Shown here piece after piece: positions 7,057 to 13,139 of a stretch of 13,139 nt of DNA. Numbering within the stretch: position 1 is the first letter of the stretch; each line of letters begins with the position of its first letter. This DNA is from an uncultured Cardiobacterium sp. (GTDB lineage Bacteria; Pseudomonadota; Gammaproteobacteria; Cardiobacteriales; Cardiobacteriaceae), in NCBI RefSeq assembly GCF_938028185.1, contig NZ_CALJAH010000379.1, forward strand, positions 1-13,139. Direction: 5' to 3'. The notes beneath the pieces were generated by a model. The model ran no database searches, was not told the DNA's origin, and saw only the letters and a list, made by a program, of their open reading frames with translations. The translations under genes were made by a program, and so were the position numbers.

Positions 7057-7060
7057 GAGG
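7057..7060 (+). promoter_or_regulatory. Ribosome binding site that sets the tig start
   Basis: GAGG six nt before the ATG at 7067. The frame stays open to 7028 upstream, but no better start or ribosome site is present there, so 7067 is preferred. Confidence 0.75.
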
Positions 7061-7066
7061 ATAGAT

Positions 7067-8383
7067 ATGCAATCATCCGTTGAACAACTGGAAGGTCTTT
7101 CGCACAAATTAACGGTTGAACTACCGTCTGCGCGACTGAATCAGGAAGTCGAAAAACGTCTCAGAGAAATCACACCGCGCGTGCGCATTGATGGCTTCCG
7201 CCCCGGCAAAGTGCCGCCTGCCGTCGTCAAACAAAAATACGGTACCAGCGTCCGCCATGACGTGCTCAGCGAAATCGTCGAAGAAACCTGCCGCGAAGCC
7301 ATGCAGCAAAGCGGTTACACCCCCGTAGCCTCGCCGGAAATCACCCTGCTCTCCGGCATGGCCGCCAACGAACCGATCAAATACACCGCCATCTTTGAAA
7401 TTATGCCCGAAGTGGAAGTCAAGGGGCTGGAACAAATCAGCATCACCCTGCCGCGCAGCGAAGTCCGCGACGAAGACGTGGACAACATGGTACTCACCCT
7501 GCGCCGCCAGCAAGGCACCTTCCACGAAGCCGACAAGGCGGCAGAAGAGACCGACCGTGTCACCGTCGATTTCGTCGGCAAGCTGGACGGCGTCGCCTTT
7601 GACGGCGGCAGCGGCGAAAATATGCCCGTCATTCTCGGCACCGGCCAAATGTTGCCCGACTTTGAAGCGGGTCTCCGTGGCGGCAAGGCAGGCGAAGAAA
7701 AAACCTTCGATGTTGCCTTCCCGGCCGATTACCACAGTGCCGACCTCGCCGGCAAAACCGCGCAATTCACCGCGACCATAAAAAAAGTGGAAGCGCTGGC
7801 ACTGCCGGAAATCAACGAAGCCTTCATCAAGGCCTTTGGCATCGAAAGCGGCGAACAGGACGCCTTCCGCAAGGCTATCCGCGACAACATGACGCGCGAA
7901 CTGGAAAACGCCCAGCGTGCCATCCGCCGCAACCGGATGTTTACCGCCCTGCTGGAAAAAAATGCCGAACAGCTTGTGCCCGAAAGCCTGGTGCGCATGG
8001 AAGCCGAACACATGGCACATGAAGCACGATTGGAACAACAAATCGAAGACGTGCAACGGCGCCGCGAAGTGGCTATCCGTGTCTTTGGCGAACTCGCCCG
8101 CGACCGTGTCCGCATGAGCCTCCTCGTCAACAAACTGTTGGAAGAGCGCAAGCTCGAACTGGATCAAGCGCGCGTGGATGCCCGCATCCAGTCCATCGCC
8201 GCTACCTACGAAAACCCGCAGGAAGTCGTGGACTGGTACAAAAAAGACCGCGAGACCCTGCGCCGCCTGGAAGCCGCCATCCTTGAAGAACAACTGGTTG
8301 ACCAACTGTACGAACAGGCACAGGTCAGCGAAGAAGACAAAACCTTCCAGGAAGTCATGGCACTGGGCCAGCAACGTGGCTAA
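7067..8383 (+). CDS. tig: Trigger factor (ribosome-associated chaperone and peptidyl-prolyl isomerase)
   Basis: This cytoplasmic chaperone binds the large ribosomal subunit at the exit tunnel and shields nascent chains; it also isomerises prolyl bonds. The protein has 438 residues (E. coli has 432). The N-terminal ribosome-binding domain (1 to about 115) carries the signature GFRPGKVP (43-50). The FKBP-type isomerase domain spans about 155-240 (DRVTVDFVGKLDGVAFDGG at 163-181, PVILGTGQMLPDFEAGLRG at 187-205). The C-terminal helical chaperone arms (about 245-438) are rich in charged residues. The ATG at 7067 with GAGG upstream gives MQSSVEQLEGLSHKLTVELP, the normal N-terminus. It is upstream of clpP but separated from it by a terminator and clpP promoters, so the two are probably only partly co-expressed. 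No anomalies. Confidence 0.97.
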   Translation: MQSSVEQLEGLSHKLTVELPSARLNQEVEKRLREITPRVRIDGFRPGKVPPAVVKQKYGTSVRHDVLSEIVEETCREAMQQSGYTPVASPEITLLSGMAANEPIKYTAIFEIMPEVEVKGLEQISITLPRSEVRDEDVDNMVLTLRRQQGTFHEADKAAEETDRVTVDFVGKLDGVAFDGGSGENMPVILGTGQMLPDFEAGLRGGKAGEEKTFDVAFPADYHSADLAGKTAQFTATIKKVEALALPEINEAFIKAFGIESGEQDAFRKAIRDNMTRELENAQRAIRRNRMFTALLEKNAEQLVPESLVRMEAEHMAHEARLEQQIEDVQRRREVAIRVFGELARDRVRMSLLVNKLLEERKLELDQARVDARIQSIAATYENPQEVVDWYKKDRETLRRLEAAILEEQLVDQLYEQAQVSEEDKTFQEVMALGQQRG

Positions 8384-8401
8384 CCGCTTGGACGACCGAC
8401 G

Positions 8402-8429
8402 GGGCAGCCTTGGCTGCCCTTCATTTATT
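8402..8429 (+). terminator. Rho-independent terminator after tig
   Basis: GGGCAGC (8402-8408), CTTG loop, GCTGCCC (8413-8419), then the T-rich TTCATTTATT. The perfect 7-bp GC-rich stem lies 18 nt after the tig stop. The T tract is interrupted, so some readthrough into clpP is likely. Confidence 0.8.
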
Positions 8430-8430
8430 G

Positions 8431-8454
8431 GTGCCATCACAAAATAACTGGCAC
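8431..8454. repeat. Inverted repeat overlapping the -24 element
   Basis: GTGCCA (8431-8436) and TGGCAC (8449-8454) are separated by 12 AT-rich nt. The right arm is also the -24 box of the sigma-54-like site. It could be an operator or a chance match; low certainty. Confidence 0.35.
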
Positions 8455-8464
8455 GAACCTTGCA
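8449..8464 (+). promoter_or_regulatory. Sigma-54 (RpoN) promoter consensus upstream of clpP
   Basis: TGGCACGAACCTTGCA matches the RpoN consensus TGGCACG-N4-TTGCW at every defined position. The invariant GG (8450-8451) and GC (8462-8463) are exactly 10 nt apart. The start would be near 8475, leaving a leader of about 135 nt before clpP. No enhancer site or activator gene is visible, so function is inferred from sequence alone. Confidence 0.55.
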
Positions 8465-8502
8465 ACGGCATCGGCATCCGTTGATACACACCGCACCCGT
8501 TA

Positions 8503-8533
8503 TACATACACCTTGAGCGCTCAGGTGTATGTA
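8503..8533 (+). repeat. Long hairpin / palindrome in the clpP leader
   Basis: Arms TACATACACC (8503-8512) and GGTGTATGTA (8524-8533) are perfect over 10 bp. Inside, TGAGC/GCTCA (8514-8523) continues the symmetry, with T8513 unpaired. As RNA it folds to 13 bp with a GCGC tetraloop. No T tract follows, so it is not a normal terminator. It may be a binding site or a leader structure. A weak sigma-70-like pair (TTGATA at 8481, TACATA at 8503) overlaps its left arm. Confidence 0.6.
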
Positions 8534-8543
8534 AATGACGCCC

Positions 8544-8571
8544 CTTGAAATCCCGCCAGCCGCCCGCACAT
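8544..8571 (+). promoter_or_regulatory. Sigma-32 (heat-shock) promoter of clpP
   Basis: The -35 CTTGAAA (8544-8550) is a perfect RpoH match. After a 13-nt spacer comes CCGCACAT (8564-8571), which fits the CCCCATNT -10 consensus at all but two defined positions. A heat-shock promoter before clpP is well established in E. coli. Transcription from it could also cover clpX and lon. Confidence 0.65.
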
Positions 8572-8609
8572 CGGGAACTGTCCTAACCCCTTAAACGGAG
8601 AACACCCAC

Positions 8610-9230
8610 ATGGAAATCCAAAACAACCTGCTCATCCCGATGGTCGTCGAGCAGACCGGTCGCGGCGAACGCTCCTACGACATCTACTCCCGCCTGCTGA
8701 AAGAGCGGGTCATCTTCCTCGTCGGCCCGGTCAATGACGCCTCCGCCAACCTCGTCGTCGCGCAAATGCTCTTCCTTGAAGCGGAAAACCCCGACCAGGA
8801 CATCCACCTCTATATCAACTCGCCCGGCGGCTCCGTCACCGCAGGAATGTCCATCTACGACACCATGAACTTCATCAAGCCGGACGTCTCCACCCTCTGC
8901 CTCGGCCAGGCGGCGAGCATGGGGGCGATGCTGCTCACCGCAGGTGCACACGGCAAACGCTTCGCCCTGCCGCACAGCCGGGTGATGATTCACCAGCCGC
9001 TGATTAGCGGCGGCCTCGGTGGCCAGGCATCCGACATCGAAATCCACGCGCGCGAACTGCTGAAAATGAAGGCGACGCTGAACGAACTGCTCGCCAAACA
9101 CACCGGCCAGCCACTGGAAAAAATCGAACGCGACACCGACCGCGACAACTTCATGTCCGCCGAAGAAGCCGCCGCCTACGGCCTGATTGACCACGTCACC
9201 ACCGCGCGCACCGACATCAGCGCATCCTGA
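8610..9230 (+). CDS. clpP: ATP-dependent Clp protease proteolytic subunit
   Basis: This is the serine peptidase subunit that forms a tetradecameric barrel capped by ClpX (or ClpA) and degrades unfolded and tagged proteins in the cytoplasm. The protein has 206 residues. The catalytic triad is Ser103 in GQAASMGA, His128 in RVMIHQP and Asp179 in ERDTDRDNFMSAEEA. The N-terminal leader before LIPMVVEQTGRGER is only about six to eight residues, against 14 in E. coli. The loop after His128 (PLISGGLGGQA) has two residues more than E. coli ClpP and resembles Neisseria-type ClpP as I recall it. Start: ATG at 8610 with GGAG nine nt upstream. clpX follows after 31 nt. Regulation: a sigma-32 site and a sigma-54 consensus lie upstream. 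Confidence 0.97.
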   Translation: MEIQNNLLIPMVVEQTGRGERSYDIYSRLLKERVIFLVGPVNDASANLVVAQMLFLEAENPDQDIHLYINSPGGSVTAGMSIYDTMNFIKPDVSTLCLGQAASMGAMLLTAGAHGKRFALPHSRVMIHQPLISGGLGGQASDIEIHARELLKMKATLNELLAKHTGQPLEKIERDTDRDNFMSAEEAAAYGLIDHVTTARTDISAS

Positions 9231-9261
9231 AGCGCGCCCACCGCATTCCCCGGAGATACCC

Positions 9262-10509
9262 ATGACCGATAAACGTCACCGCTGCTCGTTCTGCCACAAA
9301 CCCGATACCGAAGTCCGCCGCCTCATCTCCGGCCCGGACGGTATCAACATCTGCGACGAATGCATCACCCTCTGCGGCGATATGCTCAAAGACGGCGCGC
9401 CCGCTGGCAGCGAACCCGAACTGTTTGACGGCAAACCGTTGCCGACCCCCTCCGAAATCAAGGCCTTCCTCGATGACTACATCATCGGCCAGCACCGCGC
9501 GAAAAAAGCGCTGGCGGTGGCGGTATACAACCACTACAAACGGCTGCACCTCAACCAGCAAAAAGCCGACGACGGCGTCGAAATCGTCAAAAGCAACATC
9601 CTGATGATCGGCTCGACCGGCTCTGGCAAAACCCTGCTCGCGCAAACCCTGGCCAAATGCCTGGACGTGCCCTTCGCCATCGCGGACGCCACCGCCCTGA
9701 CCGAAGCGGGTTACGTTGGTGAAGACGTCGAAACCATCGTGCAAAAACTGCTGATGAACTGCGACAACGACGTCACCCGCGCCGAACGCGGCATCATCTA
9801 CATTGACGAAATCGACAAAATCGCGCGCAAGGGCGAAAACCTCTCCATCACCCGCGACGTCTCCGGCGAAGGCGTGCAACAGGCGCTGCTCAAACTGGTA
9901 GAAGGCACCGTTGCCGCCGTGCCGCCGCAAGGCGGGCGCAAACACCCGCAGCAAGAACTGATACACGTCAACACCACCAACATCCTCTTCATCTGCGGCG
10001 GCGCCTTTGCCGGACTGGAAAAACTCATCGCCAAACGTACCGAACAGGGCGGCATCGGCTTCGGCGCTCACGTCCACACCAAATCCGAGGCGGACGAAAA
10101 CAACAACCGCCTGCTACAACAAATCGAACCGGAAGACCTGGTCAAATTCGGCCTTATCCCCGAATTTGTCGGCCGCCTGCCGATTATCGCCCTGCTCGAT
10201 ACCCTCGACGAAGACGCGCTGGTACACATCCTCACCGAGCCGAAAAACGCCATCGTGCGCCAGTTTGAAAAAATCTTCGGCTTTGAGGACGTCGCCCTCG
10301 AATTTACCCCGGACGCGCTGCAAGCCATCGCACAAAAAGCTATCACCCGCAAAACCGGCGCGCGCGGCCTGCGCTCCATCGTCGAACAAACCCTGCTCGA
10401 TACCATGTTCAACCTGCCCGACCAGAAAGACATCGACAAAGTGACCGTCACCGCCGCCACCATCCTCGAAGGCAGCGCGCCGCAACTGCACAACAAAAAA
10501 TCCGCCTGA
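9262..10509 (+). CDS. clpX: ClpX, AAA+ unfoldase of the Clp protease
   Basis: This hexameric ATPase recognises tagged substrates, unfolds them and threads them into ClpP. The protein has 415 residues. The N-terminal zinc domain has Cys8, Cys11, Cys31 and Cys34 (CSFC...CDEC). The AAA+ core has Walker A GSTGSGKT (117-124), the pore loop GYVGED (150-155), Walker B IIYIDEIDKI (178-187), the RKH pore loop (226-228) and sensor 2 GARGLR (366-371). The IGF loop that docks onto ClpP is present at 265-267. Start: the ATG at 9262 is six nt after GGAGA; an upstream in-frame extension into clpP is open but has no ribosome site. No promoter is visible in the 31-nt gap after clpP, so co-transcription is expected. 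All key residues are intact. Confidence 0.97.
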   Translation: MTDKRHRCSFCHKPDTEVRRLISGPDGINICDECITLCGDMLKDGAPAGSEPELFDGKPLPTPSEIKAFLDDYIIGQHRAKKALAVAVYNHYKRLHLNQQKADDGVEIVKSNILMIGSTGSGKTLLAQTLAKCLDVPFAIADATALTEAGYVGEDVETIVQKLLMNCDNDVTRAERGIIYIDEIDKIARKGENLSITRDVSGEGVQQALLKLVEGTVAAVPPQGGRKHPQQELIHVNTTNILFICGGAFAGLEKLIAKRTEQGGIGFGAHVHTKSEADENNNRLLQQIEPEDLVKFGLIPEFVGRLPIIALLDTLDEDALVHILTEPKNAIVRQFEKIFGFEDVALEFTPDALQAIAQKAITRKTGARGLRSIVEQTLLDTMFNLPDQKDIDKVTVTAATILEGSAPQLHNKKSA

Positions 10510-10526
10510 ACCGGAAGAAGAACCCG

Positions 10527-12914
10527 ATGCAAGAAAACACCCTCCCCGTCCTGCCCCTGCGCGACGTCGTCGTCTATCCGCACGTCATCGTGCCGCTCTT
10601 CGTTGGTCGGGAAAAATCCATCGCCGCGCTTGACGTTGCCAACCAGAACCAGCAAGAACTGCTGCTCGTCCCGCAAAACGACGCCAGCATCCGCGATCCG
10701 GGCGTTGCCGACCTGCACCCGGTCGGCAGCGTTGGCCGCATCGTACAAATGACCAAACTCTCCGACGGCACCGTCAAAGTGCTGGTCGAAGGCCTGCGCC
10801 GCATCGAAATCGCCGCCTGGCAAGAAGACCAGCCCTACCTGCAAGCCAGCTACCGCGATTACGGCAACAACAACAGCGTCCCCACCGACGAACAGCGGGC
10901 GATGGGCAAAACCGCCGTCGAACAATTCACCCGCTTCCTCAAAGAAAACGACAAAAACGCCGACGACCTGCTGCAAAACCTGCGCCAGCTCAACAACCCC
11001 GGCCGCATCGCCGACACCATCGCGGCACACATGGACCTCAGCCTGGAGCGGCGCATCACCATCCTCGACAGCACCGCGCTCAACGAACGCCTGCAACACA
11101 TCCTCATCTTCCTTGAAGAAGAGCTGGAAAAATCCGACCTTGACCGCAAAATCCGCAAGCGCGTCAAACAACAAATGGAGCGCAACCAGCGCGAGTACTA
11201 CCTCAACGAACAAATCAAGGCCATCCAGAAAGAACTGGGCGAAATGGAAGACGCGCTCAACGACATCGAACAACTGGAAAAATCCGTCAAAGAAGCGGGC
11301 ATGAGCGCGGATGCCGAAAAAAAAGCGCTGTCCGAACTGAACAAACTCAAACAAATGTCGCCGATGTCGGCAGAAGCCAACGTCATCCGCAACTACCTCG
11401 AATGGATGATTGACTACCCCTGGTCCAAACGCCGCCGCAGCCAGTACGACATCGCCCGCGCCGAAAAAATCCTCGAACGCGACCACTACGGCCTCGAAGA
11501 CGTCAAAGAACGCATCCTTGACTACCTCGCCGTACAAAAACGCAACAAACACGGCAAAGGCCCCATCATCTGCCTCGTTGGCCCGCCGGGCGTCGGCAAA
11601 ACCTCGCTCGGCAAATCCATTGCCGAAGCGACCGGGCGCGACTTCGACCGCATCTCGCTCGGCGGCGTCCACGACGAAGCCGAAATCCGCGGCCACCGCC
11701 GCACCTACATCGGCTCGCTGCCCGGCAAAATCGTACAAAAACTCTGCAAACTGGGGAGCAACAACCCGCTCATCCTGCTGGATGAAATCGACAAAATCGG
11801 CATGGATCACCGCGGCGACCCCGCCTCCGCCCTGCTCGAAGTCCTCGACCCGGCGCAGAACAACGCCTTCAGCGACCACTACCTCGAAACCGACATTGAC
11901 CTCTCCAACGTCCTCTTCATCGCCACCGCCAACACCCTGAACATCCCGGCGCCGCTGCTGGACCGGATGGAAGTCATCCGCCTGCCCGGCTACACCAGCC
12001 GCGAAAAAAGCGAAATCGCCACGCGCTACATCCTGCCGCGGCAAATCCGCGAACACGGCCTGCGCAAAGACGAATTTGCCCTCGAAGACGGCGTTGTCAC
12101 CGACATCATCGAGGACTACACCCGCGAAGCGGGCGTGCGCAACCTGGAGCGGGAAATCGGCAAACTGGCGCGCAAAAGCGTGCGCAAACTGCTGACCAGC
12201 GACATCAAAAACATCGCCATCAACAAAACCAACCTCGAAGACTTCCTCGGCGTGCCCAAATACCGCCGCAGCGAAGACGACCTGCGCAACAAAATCGGCT
12301 GCGTCACCGGCCTCGCCTGGACCTCCGTCGGCGGCGAAACCCTGCAAATCGAGGCGACCATCTTCCGTGGCAAAGGCAAACTGAACCTCACCGGCCAGTT
12401 GGGCGACGTCATGAAAGAATCCATCCAGGCCGCCTCCTCCGTCGTGCGCAGCTACCTCGAAGCGAGCCTGCCCGAACTGCGCTACGACGAATACGACATC
12501 CATATGCACCTGCCCGAAGGCGCGACCCCGAAAGACGGCCCCAGCGCCGGCATCGGCATGGCAACCGCGCTGCTATCCGCCTTCAGCAAAATCCCGGTAC
12601 GGGGTGATCTGGCCATGACCGGCGAAATCACCCTGCACGGACGGGTGCTGGCGATTGGCGGCCTCAAAGAAAAACTGCTTGCCGCCGTGCGCAGCCACAT
12701 CAAAACCGTGCTCATCCCGGAAGAAAACCGCAAAGACCTGCGCGACATCCCGGACGAAGTCAAAGACGCGCTGACCATCATCCCGGTGAGCCGCATCGAA
12801 CAAGTCTTCGAGCACGCCTTTGAACCCTCCGAAACCCCGCTCAACCAGCGTCTGTTACAAATCAAACAACCGCCGCCGATAAACGCCGAAGCGGCGAAAA
12901 ACATCCGCTGCTAA
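10527..12914 (+). CDS. lon: Lon, ATP-dependent serine protease (AAA+)
   Basis: This cytoplasmic homohexamer degrades misfolded proteins and short-lived regulators. The protein has 795 residues (E. coli has 784). The N-terminal substrate domain (about 1-200) opens with LPVLPLRDVVVYPHVIVPLF. A helical, charged segment with YYLNEQIKAIQKELGE follows. The AAA+ module has Walker A GPPGVGKT (352-359) and Walker B ILLDEIDKI (416-424). The C-terminal protease domain carries the Ser-Lys dyad: Ser673 in TPKDGPSAGIGM and Lys716 in IGGLKEKLLAA, at the same 43-residue spacing as E. coli Ser679/Lys722. The short Pro-rich tail (QPPPINAEAAKN) is somewhat longer than usual. The ATG at 10527 has AGAAG six nt upstream, 17 nt after clpX, so it is probably in the clpP-clpX transcript. 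In many relatives hupB follows lon; here no gene follows within 225 nt. Confidence 0.97.
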   Translation: MQENTLPVLPLRDVVVYPHVIVPLFVGREKSIAALDVANQNQQELLLVPQNDASIRDPGVADLHPVGSVGRIVQMTKLSDGTVKVLVEGLRRIEIAAWQEDQPYLQASYRDYGNNNSVPTDEQRAMGKTAVEQFTRFLKENDKNADDLLQNLRQLNNPGRIADTIAAHMDLSLERRITILDSTALNERLQHILIFLEEELEKSDLDRKIRKRVKQQMERNQREYYLNEQIKAIQKELGEMEDALNDIEQLEKSVKEAGMSADAEKKALSELNKLKQMSPMSAEANVIRNYLEWMIDYPWSKRRRSQYDIARAEKILERDHYGLEDVKERILDYLAVQKRNKHGKGPIICLVGPPGVGKTSLGKSIAEATGRDFDRISLGGVHDEAEIRGHRRTYIGSLPGKIVQKLCKLGSNNPLILLDEIDKIGMDHRGDPASALLEVLDPAQNNAFSDHYLETDIDLSNVLFIATANTLNIPAPLLDRMEVIRLPGYTSREKSEIATRYILPRQIREHGLRKDEFALEDGVVTDIIEDYTREAGVRNLEREIGKLARKSVRKLLTSDIKNIAINKTNLEDFLGVPKYRRSEDDLRNKIGCVTGLAWTSVGGETLQIEATIFRGKGKLNLTGQLGDVMKESIQAASSVVRSYLEASLPELRYDEYDIHMHLPEGATPKDGPSAGIGMATALLSAFSKIPVRGDLAMTGEITLHGRVLAIGGLKEKLLAAVRSHIKTVLIPEENRKDLRDIPDEVKDALTIIPVSRIEQVFEHAFEPSETPLNQRLLQIKQPPPINAEAAKNIRC

Positions 12915-12926
12915 GCTCCCACACAA

Positions 12927-12957
12927 TAAACCGCCAATTATGGCGGTTTAATTTTAT
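12927..12957 (+). terminator. Rho-independent terminator after lon
   Basis: TAAACCGCCA (12927-12936), ATTA loop, TGGCGGTTTA (12941-12950), a perfect 10-bp stem, then ATTTTATT. It starts 13 nt after the lon stop. The A-rich left flank (CAATAAA) would let it act weakly on the other strand as well. Confidence 0.92.
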
Positions 12958-12982
12958 TCGGCGTATAGGACAAAAAAGGAGC

Positions 12983-13084
12983 TATAGCGATACACTCAAA
13001 GTTTTACACAAGGCGCAACGCTGGGGGTGGTACGCGGCTATACGGAAAGACGGCACAGTATGAGACTTTCGGTGTATCGCTATA
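12983..13084. mobile_element. MITE-like element with 13-bp terminal inverted repeats
   Basis: The left end TATAGCGATACAC (12983-12995) and right end GTGTATCGCTATA (13072-13084) are perfect inverted repeats. Extending inward, AAAGT (12998-13002) and ACTTT (13065-13069) continue the pairing, giving 18 of 20 matches. The outer TA on both sides fits a TA target duplication, as in IS630/Tc1-type elements and Neisseria Correia elements, which are also about 100 bp with TATAG ends. The 102-bp unit has no coding capacity. It lies between two terminators, a neutral site. Only one copy is visible, so mobility is inferred. Confidence 0.6.
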
Positions 13085-13122
13085 AAAAACGCTGTAAGCC
13101 TTATGCTGCAAGGCTTTAAGCG
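13084..13122 (-). terminator. Minus-strand terminator of a convergent gene to the right
   Basis: AAGCCTT (13096-13102) and AAGGCTT (13110-13116) form the core stem around a 7-nt loop. CGCT (13090-13093) and AGCG (13119-13122) extend it past a 2-nt internal mismatch. On the minus strand the stem is followed by T6 (A6 at 13084-13089 on plus). This fits the 3' end of a leftward gene just outside the window, convergent with lon. The A6 directly abuts the MITE-like element. Confidence 0.6.
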
Positions 13123-13139
13123 GGGTCAAAACCTTTGAA

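Noticed and set aside
7121..8569. Minus-strand open frame of about 480 codons opposite tig
   Set aside because: It is a shadow of trigger factor on the other strand; no ribosome site and no domain.
10068..12509. Long open frame of about 813 codons antisense to clpX and lon
   Set aside because: It mirrors the highly conserved Lon and ClpX coding frame in GC-rich DNA, where antisense stops are rare. Its translation is low-complexity (Phe, Val, Ala, Asp rich), and it has no recognisable domain.
1..13139. CRISPR array, toxin-antitoxin or phage-defence module
   Set aside because: No regularly spaced direct repeats and no matching protein domains were found. Apart from the noted intergenic elements, the window is filled by housekeeping and glycan genes.

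Overview
The window is GC-rich DNA from a proteobacterium. The gene order tRNA-Leu - tig - clpP - clpX - lon is typical of gamma- and betaproteobacteria. ClpP carries the longer loop after the catalytic His (residues PLISGGLGGQASDIEI) that I recall from Neisseria-type ClpP rather than from E. coli. A Cardiobacterium-like or other host-associated gamma/betaproteobacterium is my best guess; the sequence alone does not settle the genus.

Left part (1-6844, minus strand). Read in the direction of transcription, a surface-polysaccharide cluster runs right to left. It consists of an ABC-2 permease (Wzm-like), its ATPase (Wzt-like, without the C-terminal glycan-binding domain), UDP-galactopyranose mutase (Glf), a family-2 glycosyltransferase, a WcaJ/WbaP-type polyprenyl-phosphate sugar-1-phosphate transferase, and UDP-glucose 4-epimerase (GalE). 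The first five genes are separated by 3 nt or overlap, so they form one tight operon. GalE follows after a 136-nt gap that holds a double-hairpin repeat. GalE would make UDP-Galp, Glf would turn it into UDP-Galf, the transferases would build a lipid-linked (galacto)furanose-containing glycan, and Wzm/Wzt would export it. The 5' part of a TatD-family (YjjV-like) metal-dependent hydrolase gene lies further downstream and runs off the left edge.

Middle (6788-7066). This is a divergent control region: candidate promoters for the polysaccharide operon on the minus strand, and an extended -10 promoter plus a tRNA-Leu(UAG) gene with encoded CCA on the plus strand.

Right part (7012-12914, plus strand). 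This is the protein quality-control cluster: trigger factor, ClpP peptidase, ClpX unfoldase and Lon protease. clpP-clpX-lon are closely spaced (31 and 17 nt) and probably co-transcribed. The 226-nt tig-clpP gap is rich in signals: a terminator for tig, a perfect match to the sigma-54 -24/-12 consensus, a long inverted repeat, and a good sigma-32 (heat-shock) promoter.

Right edge (12915-13139). It holds a strong terminator after lon, a ~102-bp MITE-like element with 13-bp perfect terminal inverted repeats ending in TATA, and a minus-strand terminator that implies a convergent gene just outside the window.

There is no clear sign of a wholly new system. The most interesting items are the clpP control region, the small mobile-like element, and the compact Galf glycan cluster that pairs a WcaJ-type initiator with an ABC exporter.
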